DNA of 64,000 nt from Cryptomeria japonica (taxonomy: Eukaryota; Streptophyta; Pinopsida; Cupressales; Cupressaceae). This document shows, one piece after another, positions 47,942-58,738 of this stretch. Made by a program: the position numbers and the translations under genes. The stretch lies in the NCBI RefSeq assembly GCF_030272615.1, contig NC_081410.1, positions 506,749,942 through 506,813,941 of the forward strand. The letters run 5' to 3'. Numbering within the stretch: position 1 is the first letter of the stretch; each line of letters opens with the position of its first letter. The notes under the pieces are model-generated. The model was not told where the DNA came from and ran no database searches. It worked only from the letters and a program-made list of their open reading frames with translations.

Positions 47942-50352
47942 ATGGCACTTAGTGAAACTGCCAGGCGTTCAGATGGAAGCGTTGATTCTATGTTTGCGTC
48001 GCGTTATCTTCAGAATTCTCTACCAAAGTATGTATGCATTGTTAAACTCGGGATTTAAATAACTCTGTTTTTTGTGTTTGTTTTTTCAATTCATTACATG
48101 GCTGGATCTGAAACTATTTCCTACCTAGATTGGATTCAGTTTATTTTAAGATCTTTTTTTGAATCAATTTGCAGGTTTGAGCTTCCTGAGAAATCGATTC
48201 CAAAGGAGGCTGCATATCAGATCATCAGTGATGAGCTTATGCTTGATTGCAATCCGAGGCTTAATTTGGCCTCTTTTGTAACAACATGGATGGAGCCCGA
48301 GTGCAATAAGCTGATAATTGAAGCTATCAATAAAAACTATGTTGATATGGATGAGTACCCTGTCACCACTGAACTTCAGGTCATTCTTTATTTTCAGTTT
48401 AACAAGTATGTATTTTTGTTGTTTATCAATGAACAACTGACAATTAAGTTCTGATGACAAGGGGTTCATGAATAGTTTAGAGGTGGTCACTAGAAGTTTT
48501 TCTTTGCACTTCGTCTTTTTATTTTAAGAAAAGAAGTGCTCTGTTTTATTGTAAATACTTTGCTGTAAATCAATCTCTTTGGATTAAGATTATGAAGATA
48601 GAATTGATGTGGAGATGGGATAGTGTTTAATTTGTTTTGTGAATTGGAATTTCAGAACCGTTGTGTGAATATAATAGCTCGAATGTTCCATGCACCCATT
48701 TCTGATAAAGAGCAAGCTATTGGTGTTGGGACTGTGGGATCTTCAGAGGCTATAATGCTCGCTGGCCTTGCATTCAAACGCAAATGGCCAAACAAGAGAA
48801 ATGCCCAAGGGAAGCCTTATGACAAGCCCAATATTGTTATTGGTGCCAACGTTCAGGTTTCAACTTACAACCAATTCTTTGTACTCTGTTTTCCTGCAAT
48901 CTTAAAATAATTGGCTGGGCTCTGCAGTTTTTCGTAATGGTAATTGATGTTGTTTGAGGCATTGTTTTTCAGGTCTGTTGGGAGAAGTTTTCTCGGTATT
49001 TTGAGGTAGAACTGAAAGAGGTGAAGCTGAGAGAATGATATTTTGCTATGGACCCTCGAAAAGCTGTGGAATTGGTAGATGAAAACACCATTTGTGTTGC
49101 TGCTATTTTAGGGTCTACTTATAATGGCGAATTTGAGGATGTGAAACTACTCAATGACCTCTTGATGGAGAAGAACAATAAAACCAAGTATGAAGTAACA
49201 CAAATTAGTTATTTTCCAAATTTATAAAGAAATTTTCTTGTAGTTGAAGTAGTTTGAGTATTTCTCAGGAATGTGATTATGTGAATGTTTAGGTGGGACA
49301 CTCCAATACATGTTGATGCTGCAAGTGGTGGGTTCATTGCACCATTTCTCTATCCAAATTTGGAGTGGGACTTCAAGCTGCCATTGGTGAGGAGCATCAA
49401 TGTGAGTGGGCACAAATATGGACTTGTTTATGTTGGAATTGGATGGGTTGTTTGGCCTGGCAAGCAAGACCTTCCAGAGGAGCTTATTTTTCATATCAAT
49501 TATCTTGGAGCTGATCAACCAACGTTCACACTCAATTTCTCTAAAGGTAGGTGAATTTGTTCAGAATGAAATAGAATAAGTATTTTATGTTCTGTTTTAT
49601 AGACCCACTAGGATCTGTGGTACAGGGAAAGTAGAAATATAATTTTAACTGGGTTCTATGGATTCTCCAATATCTATAAAACTGAGGAGAAACTAATTGT
49701 ATCTAATCTTTAATGAAAAAGGTAAATATAGAATATTGATAGATTGATTATTCAGGGGAGGATCTGATTTTGGCTAAATTGAATGCAGGTGCAAGTCAAG
49801 TCATTGTTCACTGTTCAGTACTACCAACTCATTCGCCTTGGCTACGAGGTAAGAACCAGATGATTTAATTAGACAGTAATTTATCGTTTGAAAGAACCAA
49901 TTTAGCAAATCCCAACTGTACAACTGGTGCAGAGATACAAGAGAATCATTGAAAACTGCAGGGCAAATGCCAAATACTTATGTGATAGCCTTATAAGAAC
50001 AAGGCGATTCAATATGCTGTCAAAAGAGGTGGGTGTACCTCTAGTTGCCTTCTCCCTCAAGGACAAGCTCAAGTACAATAAGTGTGATATTTCAGAACAT
50101 CTGAAAAGGTTTAAGTGGGTGGTGCCTGCGTATAATATGGCTGCAGATGCTCAGCACATAACCCTTCTGCGTGTGGTCATTCGTGAGGCTTTCAGCAGAA
50201 GCTTGGCTGACAGGCTCGTCCAAGTCATTCGCACAGTTTTGAATGAATTGGATTCGCTGGCATTGAAGCCAAAGAAGGAGAAGGAGAAGGGAGGTAAAGT
50301 TCATGCTGCTGCAAGTGGAAATGGGCACAGGGTTTTAACTAGGAGGAAGTAG
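47942..50352 (+). pseudogene. GAD: Glutamate decarboxylase pseudogene, seven exons
   Basis: GAD is a cytosolic PLP enzyme converting glutamate to GABA. Exons: 47942-48027, 48175-48379, 48656-48856, 48973-49187, 49293-49546, 49789-49848 and 49933-50352; all twelve splice sites keep GT or AG. The start MALSETARRSDGSVDSMFAS suits plant GADs. Exon 2 carries [11 protein letters not shown] and [10 protein letters not shown], exon 3 [20 protein letters not shown]. Exon 5 has [13 protein letters not shown] and the PLP-lysine motif [12 protein letters not shown]. Two lesions break it: a TGA at 49036-49038 in exon 4 (after VKLRE, usually Gly) and a 7-bp tandem duplication (TGTTCAC/TGTTCAG) in exon 6, which shifts the frame. 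Without the duplication the length would be about 477 residues, near the usual 490-500. The C-terminus ends HRVLTRRK and lacks the Trp-containing calmodulin-binding helix common in plant GADs. Introns show it is not a retrocopy. Confidence 0.93.
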
Positions 50353-51356
50353 TTAGTAAGAGGGGTTGAACCCAAGGCAGATAAAGGCCTGAAAGACAAG
50401 CCACGTGGGCATATTTGTAATGTTTGTAAGACGAGCCACAAACATTACAAATAGCCATGAGGGAGGAAAACTCATCACAAGACCCAATGCAAAGACAGGA
50501 TCAATAAGGAAGGAAGACCCATCAGAAAAAATAATGCAAAAATAAGGCCAATAAAAGGCATTATATGAAGTTATAAACCCAGTCCAGCGGGCCTGTCCTT
50601 GTATTTGGAATAGAGATAATATCATCTGAAGTTCTGTGACAGACCCACATAGGCATACATACACAGGAGATTTGCACGAAAAGTATCGGTGCAAGCTTAT
50701 CTAAGTCCTTCAAATACAAGGAAGTCCCATAGACCGTCTGGCCTAGTGGGCATTATTAAAAAACTTCCTTCATTCAATCAAGTTCTTCAAATCAATTGAA
50801 GGAATTCATGTATATAATTAAACCCACATAAGCATTTATGAAGTATACCCACATCTTCATGCATTATTACAGTAGGCCATAAGCAGTCTAAGGAGACAAC
50901 TCCATCCCAAAGGATTGTTTGTTCGGACAGTCTGAAGGAAACTAGAAATTATCACGAGTATAGACAAAAACGATAAATACTTTAAAAAAATCCATCTGAC
51001 GGTGCAGAAGAAAGCCTCCTGCTTGATTTATAATTTCGGGTAATTCGAAAAGACAGTGAACACATACACCATAACAGAAGTGACATAAGTAATCTTCAAG
51101 CATGATGAAGAATTTTTGTATTGTTTTAAAAAAATACAAAAGATTAAAACCGTGAGGTTTTATAAATAAAAAGTAGCATTTTCTTTTCAGTTAAAAAAAA
51201 ATCAATTAAATTTGTAAAGCTTTATAAATGAAATACGAGAATTTTTTTGTGTTTTTTTCTCAACAATAATACTTGGACTGATTAGAAAGTTCAAAAGATC
51301 ATTTATGTCAATCGAAGGGACCAAATTCTTTGAATAAAATATGGTGTTTTGCTTAC
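50353..51356. other. Spacer downstream of GAD
   Basis: No gene recognised. Probable 3' flank of the GAD locus on the left. Confidence 0.5.
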
Positions 51357-51600
51357 CTGTGTAAGCTGCTTTGAGCAGCAAGGGCTGACCCAAATAGAAT
51401 TTAGAATGCAAGCATATAAATGAAGAATGCCCACTTCTGTAAAATGGTTCTTTGAATGTTTGGGATCTCTGAAGAGTGAAAGAGGAGGTGCCCACTTTCG
51501 GGTTGACTGAGAATGGGGCACTACAGAATACGGGCAATAGCAAGCGGAAGAAGGCTTGCAAAGTGATAGAGTGGATGGCCCTGCGACAATAACTGTAGCT
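51357..51600 (-). other. Possible isolated 5' exon, minus strand
   Basis: An open minus-strand frame is rich in Ser, Phe, Leu and Pro (FFRLLLPVFCSAPFSVNPKV) and ends at a good donor (ACAG|GTAAGC at 51357/51356). Composition resembles an organelle targeting exon. No start codon sits at the expected place and no following exon is found to the left. The stretch is somewhat richer in G and C than its flanks. It may be a gene fragment; confidence is low. Confidence 0.2.
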
Positions 51601-52026
51601 ATTGTTCTCACTTCGACCTATGCACTGCAATTTTTACTAGCATCTTACACCTTTCAGGAACATGCAAAAGAATTTAAGCCCTTATTGCCAAGTAGTCGCC
51701 AACTGTTCATCCTACCTGTACCTTACGGTGATCCCCAGGAGTTTTGCAGACCTGAAATATTGCAGGCCCGAGCACCCCGAGACCAGTTTTGCAGGTCCAG
51801 TCTTTGAAAGTAGTGCGTTCTCTCCTCTTGGTAAATGGGAAAGTAGCTGCTAGCCATCTGCAATGCGAATGAGAGACCGCCACAATACCTTTCAACAAAA
51901 TTTCACTTAAAAAGAAAGCAACTTCTCGATAATACATAGGGAAAATAGAGATACACACAAATTTCTAACGAGTTGATTGGCTGAAAAGGAAAAGTTTAAT
52001 CACTGTTTAAAACAATTGCCTGGGCT
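51601..52026. other. Spacer left of the full-length copia
   Basis: Moderately GC-rich at 51700-51850 with open frames on both strands but no motif. It ends at the ATAAT target duplication. Confidence 0.4.
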
Positions 52027-52031
52027 ATAAT
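52027..52031. repeat. Left target site duplication ATAAT
   Basis: Identical to 57107-57111. Confidence 0.9.
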
Positions 52032-52512
52032 TGTTGATAAGTGATGCTGCTCTAACATGCAGTTCCGTGCAACTCCAGTTTGGACATGAAGCTATCCATT
52101 CATCACCATGCATAAGCTATTTTTAGTTAATAGTTTTTTTTTGTTTATTCATGCAAATAAAACATGCATTCCAACATGCATGAATCCTTAGGACTATTTT
52201 TAGTTTTGCTTTTTGCATGAGTTTTTTTTAGTAAATAAAGCATGTTGTGCATACACTTATTGTATTTTTAATTTAGGGAGTAGTTTGTTTTTTTTAGTTT
52301 GAGAGCCTTAGTAACTTTCCATGCAAAGCTAGGAATATATTTAGAATTGCAGTTATTATTTATTCTTCTAGACTGCAAATTCTTTATATATACAGCCTCT
52401 ATGTAATTTTTTAATTAAGCTTCAATAAAGATATTGATGTTTTCTTCTTTTTGTTGTTATTGTTTGCTAATCAGTTGGTTCAGAGAGGATAGGTCAGGTT
52501 CAAAATTCTACA
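52032..52512 (+). repeat. 5' LTR of full-length copia (481 bp)
   Basis: Contains a TATA box (TTTATATATA at 52383-52392) and AATAAA at 52424-52429. Confidence 0.93.
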
Positions 52513-52514
52513 AG

Positions 52515-52526
52515 TGGTATCAGAGC
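52515..52526 (+). other. Primer-binding site TGGTATCAGAGC
   Basis: Two bases after the 5' LTR; tRNA-iMet type. Confidence 0.88.
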
Positions 52527-52581
52527 AGGTAAAATTGTTTTGGGTTAAAGTTTTATTGTTGGAATTTCGCCAAAGTAAATC

Positions 52582-55500
52582 ATGTCGAATTCTAACCATA
52601 TGCCCGTTCCAGAATTTGATGGGAATGATTATGATTATTGGTGCATTAAGACGCTGACCTTTTTGATTGGAAAAGATTTGTGGGAGATTATTGAATCGGG
52701 TTATGAAGAGCCAACTGATTGGAATGCCCTTACAGCCAATGAAAGAACAACAAGAAAGGAAGCAAGGAAAAAGAATGCTCAAGCTTTATTTCACATTCAG
52801 ATAGCTCTTGATAAGAGCTTATTTCCAAGAATATCAGGAGCAACAACTGCCAAAGATGCCTGGAAGACTCTACAAGAAGCTTACCAGGGTAGTGATCAAG
52901 TTAAAGTGGTCAAGCTTCAGACATTGAAGCGAGAGTTCGAGAATTTGAAGATGCAAGAAGCTGAAAGTATAAGTGATTATTGTGTCAGAGTCAAAGATGT
53001 GGTCAATAAAATGGCTACACTTGGAGAAACTGTAAGCAATGAAGTTTTGATAAAAAAGGTGTTGAGATCTTTGACACCCAGATGGAATCATGTAGTAATA
53101 ATCATAGAAGAAAGCAAGGATTTGACAAAACTAGTTTGATCGACTGGTTGGATCCCTGATGTCTCATGAAGAAAGATTGAAAGATTCTTTTGAAGGTGTA
53201 GAGAAAGCATTTTCCTCTAAATTGCTAAAAATGAAGATGCAAGCAGCAGTAGTGCCAAAATCAATCAAGGCCAAGGTAAAGGGCAAAGCCAAAATTCTTC
53301 AAGAGGCAGAGGAAGAGGTGGCTCAAGAGGAAGTGGTGGTTTCAGAGGAAGAGGTAGAGGCAGATTTGATAAGAGAAATGTTCAATGTTACCACTGTAAT
53401 AGATATGACCACTTTGAAAGAGAATGCAGATTGAAAGAAGGTAAAAGTGCTAACTATGCTCAAGAAAGTAGTGACAATCCTCTTGATCACTTATTTTTAT
53501 CTTATGCCAAGGGTGAAAATACTAGTAAAGATGTTTGGTACCTAAATTCTGGATGCTCTAACCATATGATAGAGAATGAGAAGTTGTTCTCAACAAAGGA
53601 TGGAAGTTTCAAATCCAAGATCCAGCTTGGTGATGATAAATCATTGGAGGTTGTTGCCAAAGGAGCTATGGAGGTCCAAACAAAAGAAGGTATAAAGAGT
53701 ATTCATGATATTTATTATACTCCACAATTGAAGCACAATTTTTTAAGTGTTGGGTAGCTATGTGAGAAAAATTATAAAGTAGTCTTTGAGAATAAGACTT
53801 GTACTATCTATGATAAGAATAAGGATAATGGGGTGATCACTGTTGTTCCTATGACAAGAAATAGGATGTTCCCCTTGAGGTTTGGTGAACATAACAACAG
53901 TTTGGCAAATATGGCTTATGAGGATTCAAGTTGGTTATGGCATCTCAAGTAGGGGTATTTAAATTTTCATAGTTTGAAGTTTCTAACCTCACATGCATTA
54001 GTTTCTGGTTTGCCCAAGGTTGAGGAACACAAGGAGGTTTGTGAAGGTTGTGCTAAAGGAAAGCATGCAAGAGAAAAGTTTCCAAAGGGCAATGCATGGA
54101 GGGCTCATCACCCACTTCAGCTTGTTCATTCAGATATATGTGGTCCTATGCAGACTAAGAGTTTGGGTAAGTCATCATATTTCATCACTTTTATTGATGA
54201 TTACTCACGAAATTGTTGGGTATATTTTTTGAAGGCCAAAGATGAAGCCTTGGATACATTCAAGAAGTTTAAAGCTCTTGTGGAAAATGAGAAAGGGTGC
54301 AAGATCAAATGTTTAAGGACTGATCGTGGAGGAGAATTTTGCTCAAAGGCTTTCCAAAGTTATTGTGATTTTAATGGCATCAAGAGGCAACTTAATACTG
54401 CATACACACCTCAATAGAATGGGGTAGCTGAAAGGAAGAATCGTTCTATGGTTGAAATGGCAAGATGCATGTTACAAACCAAGAGATTGAGCAATTCTTA
54501 TTGGAGAGATGGAGTTGCTACAGCGGTGTACATCCTCAACTATAGCCCAACCAGTGCACTAGAAAAGATGACTCCTTATGAAGCTTGGTATGGTAAAAGG
54601 CCTAATGTTAATCATTTCAAAGTTTTTGGTTGTTTGGCTTATGTGCATGTATCAGATCAGAATAGACAGAAGTTAGATGCAAAGAGTGAGTCATGTATTT
54701 TTATTGGGTATAGTGAGAAAAGCAAGGCTTATAGATTGTATAATCCCCTCACTAACAAGCTTATTGTCTCAAGAGATGTGATTTTTTATGAAGGGGGAGT
54801 TTATGGTCATAAAAAAGGCCATGTTGAGAAGCCAAAATCTATTTTGAATGATGATATAATTGTTGATATTGATCATGAGCAGCCAACTAATGTTTCTATA
54901 TCCAATGGTTTAACTCCACCAAGCAACCCTTCATCAAGTTCTTTAGTACCAAGTTCAAGTCTAGCTTCTTCTCCAAGTTCTACAAGGAAAGTAAGGAGAT
55001 CGAGTGATATCTACCAGAGGAGTGGAAATCAAGTACATAAAGAAAACCCAGTAGGTGAAACAGTGAATTTTGCTTTATTAGCCAAGGCTGATTTTGAACC
55101 ATCATGTTTTGAAGATGCATGTACTAATGAGGTTTGGGTGAAAGCCATGGAAAAAGAGATGGATTCCATTCACAGGAATGACACTTGGGAGTTAACAGAA
55201 CTTCCACATGACAAAAAAAGGATTGACACCAAATGGGTCTACAAGACCAAGTTTAATAGTGATGGGAGTGTTGAAAGACACAAGGCAAGATTAGTTGCTA
55301 AAGGCTTCACACAAAAGTATGGAATTGATTATGAAGAGACATTTGCACCAGTAGCAAGATAAGAGACCATAAGAATGTTGATTTCATTAGCAACTCAGAA
55401 GAAGTGGAGCATACATCATATGGATGTGAAAAGTGCCTTCTTGAATGGGTACTTAGAAGAGGAAGTGTATGTGGAGCAGCCACAAGGTTTTGAAGTGGAA

Positions 55501-56646
55501 GGAAAAGATAATTATGTCTACAAGTTGAAGAAGGCTTTGTATGGCCTCAAGCAAGCACCAAGAGCATCGTATGCCAGGATTGATGGATATTTTCAAGAGA
55601 ATGGCTTCCAGAGAAGTAAGAGTGATCCTACCCTATACTACAAACAAGAAGGTACTGATATTCTCATCATAAGTTTGTATGTTGATGATCTTTTGTATAT
55701 GGGTAGTAGTTCTAAGATGAAAGATGAATTCAAAGCTGCTATGATGAAAGAATTTGAGATGAAAGATCTTGGTCTAATGAAATATTTTCTAGAAATGGAG
55801 GTTTATCAAAGTAAGGATGAGATTTTCATTTGTCAAACAAAGTATGCACAGGATATGCTGAAGAAATTTAATATGACTGATTGTAACTCTGCCTCCACTC
55901 CAAGTGCTCATGGAGATTTGTTATGTAGAGATGATGGTGCTGATTTAGTTGATGAGACAACTTATAGAAGTATTGTGGGGAGCTTGATGTTTCTAATCCA
56001 CACGAGGCCTAATATTGCCTATTCAGTTTTACTTGTTTCAAGGTATATGACAAATCCATCTGAAATACATATGAAGGCAGCCAAGAGGATTTTGAGGTAT
56101 GTGAAAGGGAATTCAAGTTTTGGTATTCATTACTACTCTTCTGAAAAGTTCAATCTTGTAGGCTTTAGTGATTCAGATTGGGGAGGTAGTATGGATGACC
56201 GTAAATCTACATCTGGAAATTGTTTTTCTTTTGGTTCTGGTTTGTTTACCTGGAGCTCGAAAAAACAAAGTATTGTTGCCCTCTCATCTACAGAAGCAGA
56301 GTATGTTGCAATTACCTCAGCAGGTACACAAGCCCTTTGGCTCAAAAAAGTTTTGGAAGGAATTGGAGAAAAACAAATTCAGCCTACAGTAATTTATTGT
56401 GACAATGTGAGTGCCATCAAGCTAGCTAAGAATCCGGTTCATCACAGCAGAACAAAGTATTTTGATTTGAAATATCACTTCATACGAGATTTGGTGCAAA
56501 AGAAGGATGTCGAATTGAAGCACATCAACACCCAGGATCAGCTAGCAGATATATTCACCAAAGTGGTTGCGAAAGCTCAGTTTATAGCACTACGAGATAA
56601 GATTGTCAACCCTCTCAGCATCAAGGGGAAGTATGTTGATAAGTGA
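52582..56646 (+). pseudogene. Copia gag-pol polyprotein, broken
   Basis: Gag starts at the ATG at 52582 (PVPEFDGNDYDYWCIKTL). A one-base loss near 53137 and a compensating change near 53240 leave about 100 bases out of frame. The original frame then resumes through the Gly/Arg-rich stretch to the zinc knuckle CYHCNRYDHFEREC (53386-53427). Protease has NSGCSNHM (53545-53568) where DSG is catalytic. Integrase shows CEGCAKGK, HSDICGP, FIDDYSR and LRTDRGGEF. RT has MDVKSAFLNG and YVDDLLYMG. RNase H has DSDWGGSMDDRKST, STEAEY and ADIFTK, ending at 56646 inside the 3' LTR start. In-frame stops lie at 53755, 53950, 54415 and 55360; at least two replace a Gln codon. About 1,350 codons in total, typical of copia. 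Confidence 0.93.
56623..56633 (+). other. Polypurine tract of full-length copia
   Basis: AAGGGGAAGTA abuts the 3' LTR. Confidence 0.8.
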
Positions 56647-57106
56647 TGCTGCTCTAGCATGCAGCTCCATGCAACTCCAGTTTGGACATGAAGCTATCCA
56701 TTCATCACCATGCATAAGCTATTTTTAGTTAATAGTTTTTTTTTGTTTATTCATGCAAATAAAGCATGTACTCCAACATGCATGAATCCTTAGGACTATT
56801 TTTAGTTTTGCTTTTTACATGAGTTTTTTTTTAGTAAATAAAGCATGTTGTGCATGCACTTATTGTATTCTTAATTTAGGGAGTAGTTTGGTTTTTTTAG
56901 TTTGAGAGCCTTAGTAGCTTTCCATGCAAAGCTAGGAATATATTTAGAACTACAGTTATTATTTATTCTTCTAGACTGCAAATTCTTTATATATACAACC
57001 TCTATGTAATTTTTTAATTAAGCTTCAATAAAGATTTCAGCTTTTTGTTGTTATTGTTTGCTAATCAGTTGGTTCAGAGAGGATAGGTCAGGTTCAAAAT
57101 TCTACA
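56634..57106 (+). repeat. 3' LTR of full-length copia (473 bp)
   Basis: It differs from the 5' copy by a few substitutions and a short length change after AATAAAGAT. Confidence 0.93.
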
Positions 57107-57111
57107 ATAAT
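57107..57111. repeat. Right target site duplication ATAAT
   Basis: Identical to 52027-52031, directly after the 3' LTR. Confidence 0.9.
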
Positions 57112-57387
57112 TTCCTGTGGGCAGGAACTAATAATATAAAATATAAACGAAGTTATTGCGGAACAATTCCATACATTTTTTGATAGGTTTTGTTCTGAAT
57201 CAGATATGTTAAATATAATTCGGAGATTGAGGAGATGTTGACTAGGTTCAATGCACATGAATTAATTATAGCTAAGATAATGGGAAAAACTTACAAAATG
57301 CTTTACAAGAGTGCAACATGAATCTGATAATAATACTACATATCTAATAGCCAAGCAAAAACACCTATCTGATGACAAGACAGTCTT
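57112..57387. other. Spacer 3' of P450 pseudogene 2
   Basis: Short AT-rich spacer; probably the old 3' flank of the minus-strand P450. Nothing else is seen. Confidence 0.5.
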
Positions 57388-58000
57388 TTAAATAGGATAT
57401 TCAGCTGTGAGCCTCCATGAAGGACGGACAAACAGTGGATTCTTTTTGGGAACAGTTAATCCAAACTCCTCCTCCACATCCACCTCACCCTCCACAGTCC
57501 AGTCAAAGCAATGAAGCAGCTGAGCAAGTGCCAACTCAACAACAGAAACACCCATCGAAATCCCAGGGCACCCTCTTCTCCCTGTTCCAAATGGCAGCAA
57601 ATCGAAGTCCTGACCTCTCACATCTTTATTACTGCCAATGAACCGCTCGGGCTTGAACAGATGAGCATCTTTCCAAACGTTTTCATCTATTCCCATCGCC
57701 CACACATTCACAAAAAGCCTCGTCTTTAGCGGAACAAAATATCCTCCCACGCTGCACCCTTCCGTCGACTCGTGCGGAATGAGCAGAGGAAACAGCAGAT
57801 GAAGTCGAAATGTTTCCTTCACCATGCATCGCAAGTAATCGAAGTTTCTGACGTCACTCTCATTTATTTTGCGTTCTCTGCCCACTCTTGATTCCATCTC
57901 TTATTGTGCTCATACCAGCGTTGCAGGATTCCTCAGCAGCTCAGTCATTGCCCATTCTATTGTTGTCGATGATGTTTCTATTCCCGCATTTAACATGTCC

Positions 58001-58105
58001 TGCATAATTTTGTTTATTTTCTTTGAGCGAATACGCATTTTAAACGGTGACATTGACAAAAAAGATTAGTTTATTACAAAGCTGATTGCTCATTCTAAAC
58101 CTTAC
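58001..58105 (-). other. P450 pseudogene 2 intron
   Basis: GTAAGG donor and TTATGCAG acceptor on the minus strand give a phase-0 intron just before the I-helix (IIL | DMLNAG). Both splice sites are intact. Confidence 0.8.
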
Positions 58106-58304
58106 CAAGATGATTGCTTTGATGTTGACACGTGAGATTGTTTGGCCCTCCGTCTCGGCCATGTTGAGAATCACGTCTACCATGTCTCTAACCTGATCTT
58201 CTTTCTTGGGTTTACCTTCCCCATTCTACGATGAATGTGCTCATCGATTACGTTCTCAGCAAATCCATTGAATATTTTGTGAAGAGCCTGCATGTGACGA
58301 CAGA

Positions 58305-58595
58305 TGTTAGGAATAATTAAGATTGTCTAGATAGAATATTTCTAGAGTCTTCCAGGAGCTGTTTTAAAATAACAGAGCTGTTGTAAAAAGAAGTTTCCAG
58401 AGTTTAGAGTTTTCTAGAAAGCAAGAAGATTCTAGGCTTCAAAGATGTAATAGCTATATATATGTGTGATTGAGGATAGCTGTTGTACACGGTTTTTTGA
58501 ATTGAATATATATATCTTTTCTAACCCTGTTTTGTCCTGTTTTTTATCTGTTTATGGTTGCTGTTATGTTTTTATTTTCTAGGACTGTTTTTACA
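58305..58595 (+). repeat. 5' LTR of P450-inserted copia (291 bp)
   Basis: Short LTR with TATATATA at 58455-58462. It matches 62870-63165 closely; the 3' copy has a few extra bases (AAAATAATAAAA near 62897). Confidence 0.93.
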
Positions 58596-58607
58596 TGGTA
58601 TCAGAGC
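58596..58607 (+). other. Primer-binding site TGGTATCAGAGC
   Basis: Directly follows the LTR end TTTTTACA. Confidence 0.88.
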
Positions 58608-58738
58608 TAGAAAAACATTGCTAGATATTGTTGGAAGTGGTTTGTTTGCAGGGCTGATATATTATTGGAGTGATATTTGGTTGCAAGGCTGTTATATTGC
58701 TGGAGTAATATCTATTTGAACGCTGATTTTTTGCTAAC

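Larger units (their letters stand above)
52032..57106 (+). mobile_element. Full-length Ty1/copia element, decayed (5.08 kb)
   Basis: LTRs (52032-52512 and 56634-57106) are nearly identical by eye. They begin TGTTGATAAGTGATG and end AAAATTCTACA. A perfect target duplication ATAAT flanks them (52027-52031 and 57107-57111). Primer site TGGTATCAGAGC at 52515-52526 and purine tract AAGGGGAAGTA before the 3' LTR are in place. One long gag-pol frame fills the interior. It is complete in layout and probably the youngest element here, but coding lesions make it non-autonomous now. Confidence 0.95.

Noticed and set aside
51556-51853. Plus-strand open frames near 51.6-51.85 kb as a small gene
   Set aside because: Several frames on both strands are open at once in a GC-richer patch; no motif, splice or start support.
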